Shown here: positions 8,311-17,907 of the stretch, one piece after another | How positions within the stretch are numbered: position 1 is the stretch's first letter | Layout of the letters: every line of letters starts with the position of its first letter | Assembly (NCBI GenBank): GCA_947631445.1 | Contig: CANRLN010000005.1 | Coordinates: 1 to 64,000, forward strand | Direction: 5' to 3' | Length of the DNA: 64,000 nt | From: an uncultured Clostridia bacterium | GTDB taxonomy: Bacteria > Bacillota > Clostridia > Oscillospirales > Ruminococcaceae | Notes under the pieces: model-generated | The model's input: the letters and a program-made list of their open reading frames with translations, nothing else | The model's database searches: none | What the model was told of the DNA's origin: nothing | Translations under genes and position numbers: made by a program

Positions 8311-9471
8311 ATGATTAGTAAAACAATATCGGTGCTTGGCTCAACCGGTTCTATTGGAACACAAACTCTTGATGTAGCAAGAAAATATAATATGAAAATA
8401 GCTGCAATTGCCGCAAGAAGCAATGTTGAACTGCTTGCACAGCAGGTTGTTGAATTTAAACCGAAAATAGTATGCGTTTATGACAAGCAAAAGGCAGGGC
8501 AACTCCGAACACAGCTGAAAGGCTTTGACGTAAGGTATAATATTGAAATTGTAAGCGGAATGGACGGTCTTTGCAAGACAGCACAAGCCCCGTGCGATTG
8601 CGTTGTAAATGCGGTTGTGGGCATGGTTGGTCTTAAGCCTACTCTTATGGCAATTGAGGCAAAGAGAAATGTTGCACTTGCTAACAAAGAAACCCTTGTA
8701 ACTGGTGGGCATCTTGTTAATGCGGCTCTTAGAAAAAATGGGGTTAAACTTTATCCAGTAGATAGCGAACACAGTGCAATTTTTCAGTGTTTGCAGGGCA
8801 GAGCGAATAATAAAATTAAAAAAATTATTCTTACAGCATCGGGAGGTCCTTTTTTTGGAAAAACAGCCGAACAACTTAAAGATGTGACGGTGGAGCAGGC
8901 ACTCTCTCACCCCAACTGGAGCATGGGAAACAAAATCACAATAGACAGTGCCACCCTTATGAACAAAGGACTTGAATTTATTGAGGCAATCCAGCTTTTT
9001 GATGTTGCCCCCGAACAGATTGAAATTGTGGTGCATAGAGAAAGTATTATACATTCGGCGGTTGAATATGCTGACGGAGCAGTAATTGCCCAGCTTGGCT
9101 CTCCAGATATGAAAATTCCAATTCAATATGCCCTTACATATCCCGAGCGTGTGCCTTGCGATAGCAAACCGCTCAGCCTTACCGACTGCGGAAAACTTAC
9201 CTTCTATAAGCCGGATATTGAAACTTTTAGATGCCTTAAAGCCTGCATTGAAGCCTACAAACGAAAGAATGGTGCAACAACCGTTGTAAACGGTGCAAAC
9301 GAACAGGCGGTTGCACTTTTTCTGCAGGGCAAAATAAAATTTCTGGAAATCGGTGAGCTGGTTTGGTCAGCTCTTGAAAATTTGGAATTTCCTCTCCCCC
9401 ATACAGTAGAGGAAGTTTACGAAATTGACAAAAAAGCAAGGGAATATGTTTTAAAAAAATGCCAATTATAG
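8311..9471 (+). CDS. dxr: 1-deoxy-D-xylulose 5-phosphate reductoisomerase
   Basis: 386 aa, full length. Commits DXP to the MEP isoprenoid pathway, giving MEP with NADPH. NADPH-binding GSTGSIG at residues 10-16, the metal and substrate segment PVDSEHSA, the flexible-loop region with SHPNWSMG, and NKGLEFIEA are all present. Ribosome binding site GGGAGG. With ispG downstream, two MEP enzymes are encoded here; uppS uses their product. Confidence 0.97.
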   Translation: MISKTISVLGSTGSIGTQTLDVARKYNMKIAAIAARSNVELLAQQVVEFKPKIVCVYDKQKAGQLRTQLKGFDVRYNIEIVSGMDGLCKTAQAPCDCVVNAVVGMVGLKPTLMAIEAKRNVALANKETLVTGGHLVNAALRKNGVKLYPVDSEHSAIFQCLQGRANNKIKKIILTASGGPFFGKTAEQLKDVTVEQALSHPNWSMGNKITIDSATLMNKGLEFIEAIQLFDVAPEQIEIVVHRESIIHSAVEYADGAVIAQLGSPDMKIPIQYALTYPERVPCDSKPLSLTDCGKLTFYKPDIETFRCLKACIEAYKRKNGATTVVNGANEQAVALFLQGKIKFLEIGELVWSALENLEFPLPHTVEEVYEIDKKAREYVLKKCQL

Positions 9472-9487
9472 TAACATATTAATAAAC

Positions 9488-9525
9488 GCTGTTGTTTCAA
9501 AATTGCAGCAAAAGAAAACAACAGC
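9488..9525. repeat. Inverted repeat between dxr and rseP
   Basis: GCTGTTGTTT (9488-9497) and AAACAACAGC (9516-9525) can form a 10-base-pair stem with an 18-base loop. There is no T tract after it, so termination is doubtful. Confidence 0.5.
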
Positions 9526-9564
9526 TAAAAAAATCAAGAGAATATATGTAAAGAAAGGTGACTT

Positions 9565-10629
9565 ATGAGCATTGTAATTGCAGTTTTAGTATTTTCGGTT
9601 ATAATAGTTCTGCACGAACTGGGGCATTTTGCTGCTGCCAGAGCCTGCGGAGTCAAGGTTAATGAATTTGCTTTTGGAATGGGTCCTAAACTTGTTTCCA
9701 AACAAATCGGCGAAACGGTCTATTCGATAAGATGTTTTCCAATAGGCGGTTTTTGTGCCATGGAGGGCGAGGACGAGCAAAGCGAATCCAAAACAGCTTT
9801 TTGCAGCAAAAAGGTTTGGCAGAGAATGATTATTATTGCGGCAGGTCCAATTATGAACCTTGTGCTTGGATTTGTTCTGATTGTTATACTCACAATTATC
9901 GGCGGTTCTATAACAAGCACCCAAATAAGCTGGTTTGAACAGAACGAAAAGGGCGAAATTATCGCAAGAACTCACGAAACGGGTCTTGAAATCGGCGACA
10001 AAATAATTGAAATGAACGGCATGAAAATATGGACGGATATGGATATTTCCTATCAATTGACTTCGGATAAAGACGGGATTTTTGATATAAAAGTAATTCG
10101 TGATGGCAAAAAGGTTAATTTAAACGGCGTTGAATTTGCCAAGGATACTGTTAATGATAAAAGCACGGTTCACATTGATTTTAAGGTAAGCCCGATAAAA
10201 TTAAATCCACTTACGGTTACCTCCTATTCGGCAAGGTCAACAGCAAGCTATGCAAGACTTATTTGGATTTCACTTTCCGACCTTGTTTCTGGAAAATATA
10301 AGATTAACGACCTTTCCGGTCCTGTGGGAATTGTTGGGGCAATTGATGATGTTGTAGGTTCGCAAACAGGACAGCCTAAAATAAACTGGGCGGAACTGTG
10401 GTCAAATCTTCTCTCTATGGCTGCTTTTCTTTCTATAAACGTTGGAATTTTTAATCTTCTGCCAATTCCTGCCCTTGACGGCGGACGACTTGCATTTCTT
10501 GTTGTTGAGGGAATAAGACGCAAACCAATAAATCGTGAGGTTGAGGGATATATTCACTTTGTGGGTCTTGCTCTCTTTATGCTTCTTATGGTTGTTATAA
10601 CAATAAGCGATGTCAAAAAACTATTTTAA
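9565..10629 (+). CDS. rseP: RIP (site-2) metalloprotease
   Basis: 354 aa membrane protease of the RseP/YluC family that cleaves anti-sigma factors and remnant signal peptides within the membrane. The HELGH zinc motif (His17, Glu18, His21) lies in the first membrane helix. A PDZ domain occupies the middle (about 120-200), and the third zinc ligand motif LLPIPALDGGRL is near residue 305. Ribosome binding site AAAGGTG. Its position after dxr is typical of Firmicutes. Confidence 0.95.
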   Translation: MSIVIAVLVFSVIIVLHELGHFAAARACGVKVNEFAFGMGPKLVSKQIGETVYSIRCFPIGGFCAMEGEDEQSESKTAFCSKKVWQRMIIIAAGPIMNLVLGFVLIVILTIIGGSITSTQISWFEQNEKGEIIARTHETGLEIGDKIIEMNGMKIWTDMDISYQLTSDKDGIFDIKVIRDGKKVNLNGVEFAKDTVNDKSTVHIDFKVSPIKLNPLTVTSYSARSTASYARLIWISLSDLVSGKYKINDLSGPVGIVGAIDDVVGSQTGQPKINWAELWSNLLSMAAFLSINVGIFNLLPIPALDGGRLAFLVVEGIRRKPINREVEGYIHFVGLALFMLLMVVITISDVKKLF

Positions 10630-10650
10630 AAAATTAAACGAGGATATTTT

Positions 10651-11295
10651 ATGAACAAAGAAAAGTTAGAACAATTTGAAGAAATAGCACAAAAAGCACA
10701 GCATATAACAGCTATGGTAAAAGCAGAGGAAGAAAAAATGCTTGCAGAGATGACAAGCGGAGAACTTTATGATGCAAACAATGAATTTTTTTGCCACAAG
10801 CGTGCTTTGGCAAAAGATTTATGCTTTGAGCTTAACAATAAAACAAAACCGTCAGACGAAAAAAGAATTGACCAGCTTGTAAGAAAAATTATCGGAAAAT
10901 GCGGAAAAAACTGTTTTATAACACCGCCTTTCTATTGTGACTATGGATTTAATATAACGCTTGGCGATAATTTCTATTCAAACCACAATCTTGTTGTTTT
11001 GGACGGCGGAAAGGTAACTATCGGCGACAATGTTTTTATAGCTCCAAACTGTGGAATTTATACGGCAGGTCATCCGCTTGACTACAAGACAAGAAACACT
11101 TATTTGGAATATGGCAAACCAATTACAATTGGCGACAATGTGTGGATTGGCGGAAATGTTGTAATATGCCCAGGAGTGACAATTGGCAGTGGTTCGGTTA
11201 TAGGTGCGGGAAGTGTTGTTTGCAAGGATATTCCCGAAAATGTTCTTGCGGTGGGCAACCCCTGCAAGCCAATAAAAACTATAAATCAAGATTAA
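10651..11295 (+). CDS. Maltose/galactoside O-acetyltransferase-like hexapeptide protein
   Basis: 214 aa. The N-terminal helical maltose-acetyltransferase segment ([16 protein letters not shown]) is followed by left-handed beta-helix hexapeptide repeats (about 95-205) such as [24 protein letters not shown] and [13 protein letters not shown], with the catalytic-type histidine in TAGHPLD. Such enzymes move acetyl from acetyl-CoA to a sugar hydroxyl; the acceptor cannot be told. It sits 21 bases after rseP and 37 bases before ispG, between two genes that are normally adjacent, so it is an insertion into a housekeeping operon. A 30-40 residue extension precedes the usual start of the family. Confidence 0.88.
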   Translation: MNKEKLEQFEEIAQKAQHITAMVKAEEEKMLAEMTSGELYDANNEFFCHKRALAKDLCFELNNKTKPSDEKRIDQLVRKIIGKCGKNCFITPPFYCDYGFNITLGDNFYSNHNLVVLDGGKVTIGDNVFIAPNCGIYTAGHPLDYKTRNTYLEYGKPITIGDNVWIGGNVVICPGVTIGSGSVIGAGSVVCKDIPENVLAVGNPCKPIKTINQD

Positions 11296-11332
11296 GCAAT
11301 CAAGATTAAATAAAAAGAAAGGGTGATATTTT

Positions 11333-12379
11333 ATGAATAGAAAGGTAAGAGAGGTTAAAGTTAAAAATTTAACCCTTGGCGGAGAACGTAAAAAAATTTA
11401 TGTTCAATCCATGCTTAATATTCCTGCAAAGGATATTGAAGGGAATGTGAAACAGGCGGTAGAACTGGAAAAAGCAGGTTGTGAAATTATAAGAACCGCT
11501 ATTCCCGACCAGAACGCTGTGGCACTTATTCCAGCAATAAAATCAGCAGTTAAAATTCCTTTGGTTGCGGATATACATTTTGATTATCGTCTTGCAATTG
11601 CAAGCGTTGAGGCAGGTGTAGACAAGGTTAGAATAAACCCCGGAAACATAGGTTCAAAAGACCGGGTAAAGGCGGTCGCAGACGCCTGCAAGGCAAATGG
11701 CGTGCCAATAAGAATAGGTGTAAACGGCGGTTCGCTTGAAAAAGACCTGCTGGAAAAATATTCTCATGTTACCCCGCAAGCACTCGTTGAATCGGCAAAA
11801 AGACATATTAAACTTTTGGAGGATTGCGGATTTTATGATATTGTAATTTCTATAAAATCCTCTGATGTTAAGATTATGACCGATGCTTATAGACTTATGG
11901 CAAGCGAATGTGATTATCCACTCCACCTTGGAGTTACCGAAGCAGGCACACCCCGAATGGGACTTATCAAATCTTCTATTGGAATAGGTTCGCTGCTTTG
12001 CGATGGTATCGGAGAAACAATAAGAGTATCACTCACCGACAATCCAGTTAATGAAGTGTATGCTGCAAAGGATATTTTAAAGGCTTGCGGACTGGGTGGC
12101 GGAGTAAAAATAGTTTCCTGCCCCACCTGTGGCAGAACCAAAATAGATTTAATTTCGCTTGCAACTCAGGTTGAAAATGCCCTTAAGGACGTGGACAAGG
12201 ATATTACCGTTGCGGTTATGGGCTGTGTTGTAAACGGAATCGGAGAGGCAGGAGAGGCAGACCTTGGAATTGCTGGCGGGGACGGAAAAGCGGTTATTTT
12301 TGCTCATGGTAAAAAGCTTTTCACAGTTGACGAAAGCAAAGCTCTTGAATGTCTGCTGGAGCAGGTTGAAAAGCTTTAA
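11333..12379 (+). CDS. ispG: 4-hydroxy-3-methylbut-2-enyl diphosphate synthase
   Basis: 348 aa. Iron-sulfur enzyme of the MEP pathway converting ME-cPP to HMBPP. The TIM-barrel part begins with VQSMLN, and VADIHFDYRLA and RINPGNIG follow. The C-terminal [4Fe-4S] ligands are visible in SCPTCGRTKID and MGCVVNGIGEAGEAD. Ribosome binding site AGAAAGGGTG. Likely the last gene before the hairpin element at 12408-12457. Confidence 0.97.
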   Translation: MNRKVREVKVKNLTLGGERKKIYVQSMLNIPAKDIEGNVKQAVELEKAGCEIIRTAIPDQNAVALIPAIKSAVKIPLVADIHFDYRLAIASVEAGVDKVRINPGNIGSKDRVKAVADACKANGVPIRIGVNGGSLEKDLLEKYSHVTPQALVESAKRHIKLLEDCGFYDIVISIKSSDVKIMTDAYRLMASECDYPLHLGVTEAGTPRMGLIKSSIGIGSLLCDGIGETIRVSLTDNPVNEVYAAKDILKACGLGGGVKIVSCPTCGRTKIDLISLATQVENALKDVDKDITVAVMGCVVNGIGEAGEADLGIAGGDGKAVIFAHGKKLFTVDESKALECLLEQVEKL

Positions 12380-12407
12380 TCCATCACATACATAAAATAT
12401 TGGGTCT

Positions 12408-12457
12408 ATAAAAAATAATTTTTATTAATTGTTTTCCCTGCCATAGACGGGGAAAAC
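12408..12457. repeat. Bipartite palindromic element, copy 1
   Basis: An AT hairpin (ATAAAAA/TTTTTAT, 12408-12425) is followed by TAATT and a GC hairpin (GTTTTCCCTG / CGGGGAAAAC, 12431-12457). A right flank rich in AAAATATTTTT follows. It lies downstream of ispG and upstream of polC. Confidence 0.75.
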
Positions 12458-12558
12458 AAAAATATTTTTAGTTATTTTTAATATAGCCCCTAAAATATGC
12501 CAAAATTTGCAAATATTAATTTGATTGCTATAGAATTAAAAAAGTAAGGAGAATTTTT

Positions 12559-15500
12559 TTGGATATATATACAGTTAAGGATTTGTTCCCAAAATGTGAC
12601 GGTCAAATTCCTCAGAAAATAGCCATATCACAGGTGCTTAGGGTGGCAAAATCCAAACAACCTAATAAGCAACTAATAATTGAAATAAAACCAAATGAAG
12701 TTATTGATGTTAATATTATTATCCAATTTCAACAGCGTTTGGCAAACATTTTGCATTTTGAAAGGGTAGATGTTACACCAAAATATAACCCTACAATGTT
12801 AAATGCTGATTGCTTTAAAATGCTGGTTAATTTTATGGCTTTTAGTGGGCTTATTGACAAACAACATTTCAAATATTTTAAAGATTCTAAATTTGAATTT
12901 TCACAGGATAATTTTTTGTTTAAGGTAACCCTTGCATATGGCGGACTGGATATATTTAATGCTAATGGAAAATTTGAAAAGGATTTTGCAGCCACAACCA
13001 AAAAATTATTTATGGTTGAGGCAAAATTAAAATTTGAGGGTGTGACAACCGAAAATTCAAATTCGCAAAATATTCCAACCGAACGCCCCAAAAAATATGT
13101 AAAATATGAAAGTTCCAACTTTACCGAAAAGGAAATTGACGTTGATTTTTCAAGATATAATCTTATTGGAAAAAATTCCAAATTGGTTATGGGCAGTCCA
13201 ATAAGGTCGGATACCCAGATTGTTTCCATTTCTACCCTTAATCCAAGAAGTGAAAACGTAACCATTTGGGGAGATGTTTTTAAAATAGATACCACCACAA
13301 CCAGAAACGGAATGCGTATTGCAAGCATTTATATAACCGATTATGACGATGCTTTTATGATAAAACTTATTGGCTTTCCAAATGCTTATAAGGGCAAACT
13401 TTCAATTGAATTTATAGATAATTTGGTTGCAAAAATCAAAGGCAAACCGATTGTTGTAAAAGGTTCGGTAGATTATGATAGCTTTCTTAAAACGGATATA
13501 TTTACCCCAACTTCAATTATGATTGTTGCCAAAGAAAAGCGTGTGGATAAATCCGAGGCAAAACGTGTTGAACTGCACTGCCATACAAATATGTCGGCAA
13601 TGGACGCACTTGCCCCTGCGGACAAACTTATAAATCGTGCCTTTGAATGGGGACACAAGGCTCTTGCTATCACCGACCACGGAGTATGCCAGAGCTTTCC
13701 GCCCGCAACCAATACTGCACTATCCATAAGAAAAGGCGGAGGAGATTTCAAGGTTATTTTGGGTTGTGAAGCCTATCAGGTAAACGACCATGCCAAGGTG
13801 GTTTTCGGCGACAGCGACAAACTGCTCACCGATGAAATTATTGTGTTCGATATTGAAACAACCGGATTTTCGGCAGTGAATGAAAAAATAATTGAAATAG
13901 GTGCGGTCAAGCTTAGAAAATTAATCGAAGTGGAACGTTTTGATGAATTTATAAACCCCGAAAGAGAAATTCCGGAGCATATAACCAATCTTACTGGAAT
14001 AACCAACAAAATGGTTCAAAATGCAGATACTGAAGATGAAGTATTAAAACGTTTTATTGAATTTTGCGGAGAAAATCCCGTGCTTGTTGCCCACAATGCC
14101 GGTTTTGACACCACCTTTATTAATACACTCGCAAGAAAACTAAATATAAACTTTAAATATACCTATATTGATACCCTGCCTATGTCAAGAATAATGCTTA
14201 AAGAAAACAAAAAACATTCGCTGGACGCTGTGGCAAAAGCTTTAAGCGTTGGGGATTTTGACCACCACAGAGCCTCGGAGGACGCTGACGTTCTCGGAAG
14301 AATATTTAATGTGCTTTGCAAAAGAATACAGGAAGAACACGGCGAAAATGTAACGGTTGGGCAGATAAATGATATTTTAGGGGAAGTTCCAATAGAATCA
14401 ACAAGAGAATTTTATCACCAAATTATACTTGTTCGCAACAACACGGGTCTTAAAAATCTATACCGCCTTGTTTCAGATTCTAATCTTAAATATTATTATC
14501 GTTTTCCAAGAATACCCAAATCAGAACTTGCCAAACACCGTGAGGGTCTTATTATAGGGTCGGCTTGCGAGGCAGGCGAACTTTATAGAGCCGTATATGC
14601 GGGGAAAAGCCACCAAGAACTTGTAGAAATTGCAAAGTTTTATGATTATCTTGAAATTCAACCGACCGAAAACAATAATTTTATGTTAAGGGAAAACAAG
14701 GTAAATAGTGTTAAAGAACTTCAAGATTTTAATAGAACCATAGTTGAACTCGGTGACGAACTGGGAATACCTGTTTGTGCCACAGGCGATGTGCATTTTC
14801 TTGACCCTAAGGACGAAAAATTCCGTGCGGTTTTGCAAACCTCCAAAGGATTTAAGGACGCAAACAATCAGCCACCGCTTTATTTTAAAACAACTGATGA
14901 AATGCTTAAGGAATTTGCATATTTGGGCGAAGAAAAAGCTTATGAAATAGTTGTGGAAAATACAAATAAAATTGCTGATATGATTGACAGCGATTTAAAA
15001 GCCTTTCCCAATGGAACATTTACCCCTTATATTGAGGGAGCAGAAGAAGAACTTCAAGAAATTTGCTGGAATAGAGCAAAAGAAATTTACGGCGACCCGT
15101 TGCCCGAAATTGTTTCGGCACGACTTGACAGGGAGCTTACCTCTATTATTAAACATGGTTTTGCGGTGCTTTATATGATTGCACAAAAGCTGGTTGCAAA
15201 TTCGGTTGAACACGGCTATCAAGTGGGTTCAAGAGGTTCGGTTGGTTCGTCATTTGTTGCATCTATATCGGGGATTTCCGAAGTAAACCCGCTTTTACCA
15301 CACTATATATGCCCCAAATGCAAACATAGCGAATTTATAACAGATGGTTCATATGGTTCGGGGTTTGACCTGCCCGACAAAAACTGCCCTAAATGTGGAA
15401 CAGCTTTAAAGCGTGACGGACACAACATTCCTTTTGAAACATTCCTTGGATTTGATGGCGACAAAGCCCCCGATATAGATTTAAACTTTTCGGGAGATTA

Positions 15501-16920
15501 TCAATCTTCCTCCCACAAATACACCGAAGAACTTTTTGGTAGTGACCATGTTTTCAAAGCGGGGACTATCGGCGGTGTTGCCGAAAAAACCGCTTTCGGC
15601 TATGCAAGAAAATTCTATGAGGAAAATGGTCAAAATCCAGACGAAGTAAACAAGGCAACACTACTTTGGCTTGGAAGTGGTTGTATTGACGTAAAACGAA
15701 CCACAGGTCAGCACCCGGGAGGAATGGTGGTTATACCTGCTGACTATGAAGTTTATGATTTTACCCCCGTACAGCACCCCGCCGAAAAGGATTTTTCGGA
15801 TATTGTCACCACCCACTTTGATTTTAATTCACTGCATGACACCATACTAAAGCTTGACGAACTCGGTCATGATGTGCCGACAATATACAAATATCTTGAG
15901 GATTTTTCCGGACTGGATATAACCGAAGTGCCAATGTCCGACCCTGATGTTTATTCGCTTTTCACCTCTCCTAATGCACTTGGGGTGACAATTGATGATA
16001 TTATGTGTGAAACGGGAACACTGGGTATTCCCGAAATGGGAACGCCATTTGTAAGACAGATGCTACTTGACGCAAAACCGAAAAACTTTTCCGACCTGCT
16101 TCAAATTTCGGGACTTTCCCATGGAACAGATGTTTGGCTTGGAAACGCACAGGATTTGATTAAAAACGGCACCTGCACTATTTCAAACGTTATTGGAACT
16201 CGTGACAGCATTATGACCACACTTATTCAATATGGTGTTGAAAACTCTCTTGCATTTAAAATCATGGAGATAACCCGTAAGGGAAAAGCCCCAAAACTTT
16301 TGACCGAAGATATGAAAAACAATATGCGTGAACATGGCGTCCCCGAATGGTATATTGACAGTTGCCTTAAAATCAAATATATGTTCCCAAAAGCCCATGC
16401 AGCAGCCTATGTTACAGCAGGAATAAGGCTTGCTTGGTTTAAGGTGCATAGACCGCTTGAATTTTATGCAGCCTATTTTACCGTGCGTGGTGAGGATTTT
16501 GACGGTGCAACCTGTATGAAAGGAATAAACGCAGTAAGAGAACTTATTAACAATATAAAAGAAAATCCAAACCGTAGCCAAAAGGACGAAAAGGTGCTTG
16601 AAATAATGATGCTTGCAAATGAGTGCATGAGCCGTAAAATAGAAATTTTGCCGGTGGATATTGAAAAATCACATTCGTTTATTTACAAGATTGAGAACGG
16701 CAAAATAAGACTGCCTTTCTGCTGTATAAACGGAATAGGAGTAAATGCGGCAAAGCTTATTTTTGACACTGTGCAAAAAGGTACTGATTTCATTTCCATT
16801 CAAGAATTTAAAAATGCAAGCAATCTTGGAAATTCTATTGTAGATACACTGAAAGAAGCCGGAGTATTTGGCAACCTGCCTGAAACAAATCAGATTTCAA
16901 TGTTTGATTCGCTTTTCTAA
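12559..16920 (+). CDS. polC: DNA polymerase III PolC-type, alpha subunit with proofreading
   Basis: 1453 aa, the replicative polymerase of Gram-positives. Order: N-terminal domains, OB fold, PHP domain starting near 337 (VELHCHTNMSAMDA) with a 3'-5' exonuclease inserted from about 425 (VFDIETTGF), PHP remainder, zinc-binding segment near 917 (CPKCKH and later CPKCG), and palm with catalytic APDIDLNFSGDYQ near 970. The start is a TTG, since AAGGAG at 12546-12551 is spaced for it and no ATG lies nearby. The promoter upstream is not obvious. The proS gene often found between rseP/ispG and polC is missing. Confidence 0.97.
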   Translation: MDIYTVKDLFPKCDGQIPQKIAISQVLRVAKSKQPNKQLIIEIKPNEVIDVNIIIQFQQRLANILHFERVDVTPKYNPTMLNADCFKMLVNFMAFSGLIDKQHFKYFKDSKFEFSQDNFLFKVTLAYGGLDIFNANGKFEKDFAATTKKLFMVEAKLKFEGVTTENSNSQNIPTERPKKYVKYESSNFTEKEIDVDFSRYNLIGKNSKLVMGSPIRSDTQIVSISTLNPRSENVTIWGDVFKIDTTTTRNGMRIASIYITDYDDAFMIKLIGFPNAYKGKLSIEFIDNLVAKIKGKPIVVKGSVDYDSFLKTDIFTPTSIMIVAKEKRVDKSEAKRVELHCHTNMSAMDALAPADKLINRAFEWGHKALAITDHGVCQSFPPATNTALSIRKGGGDFKVILGCEAYQVNDHAKVVFGDSDKLLTDEIIVFDIETTGFSAVNEKIIEIGAVKLRKLIEVERFDEFINPEREIPEHITNLTGITNKMVQNADTEDEVLKRFIEFCGENPVLVAHNAGFDTTFINTLARKLNINFKYTYIDTLPMSRIMLKENKKHSLDAVAKALSVGDFDHHRASEDADVLGRIFNVLCKRIQEEHGENVTVGQINDILGEVPIESTREFYHQIILVRNNTGLKNLYRLVSDSNLKYYYRFPRIPKSELAKHREGLIIGSACEAGELYRAVYAGKSHQELVEIAKFYDYLEIQPTENNNFMLRENKVNSVKELQDFNRTIVELGDELGIPVCATGDVHFLDPKDEKFRAVLQTSKGFKDANNQPPLYFKTTDEMLKEFAYLGEEKAYEIVVENTNKIADMIDSDLKAFPNGTFTPYIEGAEEELQEICWNRAKEIYGDPLPEIVSARLDRELTSIIKHGFAVLYMIAQKLVANSVEHGYQVGSRGSVGSSFVASISGISEVNPLLPHYICPKCKHSEFITDGSYGSGFDLPDKNCPKCGTALKRDGHNIPFETFLGFDGDKAPDIDLNFSGDYQSSSHKYTEELFGSDHVFKAGTIGGVAEKTAFGYARKFYEENGQNPDEVNKATLLWLGSGCIDVKRTTGQHPGGMVVIPADYEVYDFTPVQHPAEKDFSDIVTTHFDFNSLHDTILKLDELGHDVPTIYKYLEDFSGLDITEVPMSDPDVYSLFTSPNALGVTIDDIMCETGTLGIPEMGTPFVRQMLLDAKPKNFSDLLQISGLSHGTDVWLGNAQDLIKNGTCTISNVIGTRDSIMTTLIQYGVENSLAFKIMEITRKGKAPKLLTEDMKNNMREHGVPEWYIDSCLKIKYMFPKAHAAAYVTAGIRLAWFKVHRPLEFYAAYFTVRGEDFDGATCMKGINAVRELINNIKENPNRSQKDEKVLEIMMLANECMSRKIEILPVDIEKSHSFIYKIENGKIRLPFCCINGIGVNAAKLIFDTVQKGTDFISIQEFKNASNLGNSIVDTLKEAGVFGNLPETNQISMFDSLF

Positions 16921-16945
16921 AATTTTCAAAAATAAAATATATGCA

Positions 16946-16976
16946 AAAAACCGCCCCTAAAGGAGCGGTTTTTTCT
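16946..16976 (+). terminator. Terminator of polC
   Basis: AACCGCCCCT / AGGAGCGGTT hairpin with one mismatch, followed by TTTTTTC. A clear intrinsic terminator 26 bases after the polC stop. The following 180 bases to mntP hold nothing I can identify. Confidence 0.85.
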
Positions 16977-17158
16977 TGACAATTTTCTTTTAAAAACTAT
17001 TTTTATCGAAAATATAATTATATGTTCGATATAGATAAGTATGTTAAAAGTCTAAATTCAAAAAATTATAAGAATCAACATTTAATAACCTTTGATTAAT
17101 TCTTTGTGGTCTGTCCGCTTTGGATACCTCAGCAATTTAATTCAGCTTAAGCAAAAAT

Positions 17159-17725
17159 TTAAAACACTCCAAGATGTTCAAGCAAAATCTTAAGACCCAT
17201 AAACACAAGTATTATCCCACCTGCCAATTCCGCTTTGGATTTATATTTTGCTCCAAAAATACTGCCAAGCTTTACTCCAACCGCTGAAAAACAAAAGGTT
17301 ACAAATGTAATAAGTCCCACGGCAAGCCATATATTGACGCTTGGAAGAAGTGCAAAGGTTATCCCGACCGCTAATGCGTCAATGCTGGTTGCTATTGCCA
17401 TAATGCTTAAATTTCCTGCTTTAAAGCAATCTTCTTTATTCTCTCTTTGCTCGGGGCTATAAGCCTCTTTTATCATATTAAAGCCTATTAAAGAAAGCAG
17501 AATAAACACAACCCAATGGTCAATCGCTCTTATATAATCTCCAAACATTGAACCTACAAAATATCCCAAAAGTGGCATAAGTCCTTGAAAGCCACCAAAC
17601 CATGCACCGCAAGCGGTCATATTAAGCGGTGAAACCTTTTCGGCACTAAGCCCCTTGCAGATGCTGACAGCGAAAGCGTCCATGGACAAACCAACCGCAA
17701 TAAGTATAAGCTCAAGAAAATTCAT
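17159..17725 (-). CDS. mntP: Manganese efflux pump MntP
   Basis: 188 aa with six hydrophobic segments, the usual MntP/YebN length. Conserved acidic membrane motifs: GLSMDAFAVSICKGL in the first helix and SIDALAVGI in the fourth. Exports Mn2+ across the cytoplasmic membrane. Ribosome binding site AAGGAAG. I searched its leader for a yybP-ykoY manganese riboswitch and saw none; only the palindromic elements lie upstream. Confidence 0.9.
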   Translation of the reverse strand: MNFLELILIAVGLSMDAFAVSICKGLSAEKVSPLNMTACGAWFGGFQGLMPLLGYFVGSMFGDYIRAIDHWVVFILLSLIGFNMIKEAYSPEQRENKEDCFKAGNLSIMAIATSIDALAVGITFALLPSVNIWLAVGLITFVTFCFSAVGVKLGSIFGAKYKSKAELAGGIILVFMGLKILLEHLGVF

Positions 17726-17799
17726 AATAACATCTTCCTTTGTTTCTTTTGTTAATGTTTATGCGGCTAAGTTTTTAATTATTACTATCTCAAAAATAT

Positions 17800-17850
17800 A
17801 TAAAAATTAATTTTTATTAATTGTTTGCCCCGCCGTAGGCGTGGTAAACA
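17800..17850. repeat. Bipartite palindromic element, copy 2
   Basis: A perfect 18-base AT palindrome (17800-17817) is followed by TAATTG-like sequence and a GC hairpin (TGTTTGCCCCGCC / GGCGTGGTAAACA, loop GTA, 17822-17850) with one mismatch. It lies between the YhgE gene end and mntP. Confidence 0.8.
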
Positions 17851-17872
17851 AGATGCTAAAGATTTTAAAAAA

Positions 17873-17899
17873 TATTCCCCCGCTGTCGGCAGGGGAATA
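17873..17899. repeat. Palindromic hairpin element, copy 3
   Basis: TATTCCCC / GGGGAATA arms with a GC-rich middle, 9 bases beyond the YhgE gene stop and followed by T- and A-rich flanks. It probably terminates the YhgE transcript on the minus strand. Confidence 0.65.
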
Positions 17900-17907
17900 A
17901 TATTTTT

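Noticed and set aside
17726-17799. yybP-ykoY manganese riboswitch before mntP
   Set aside because: The leader is short and AT-rich and lacks the conserved motifs of that class.
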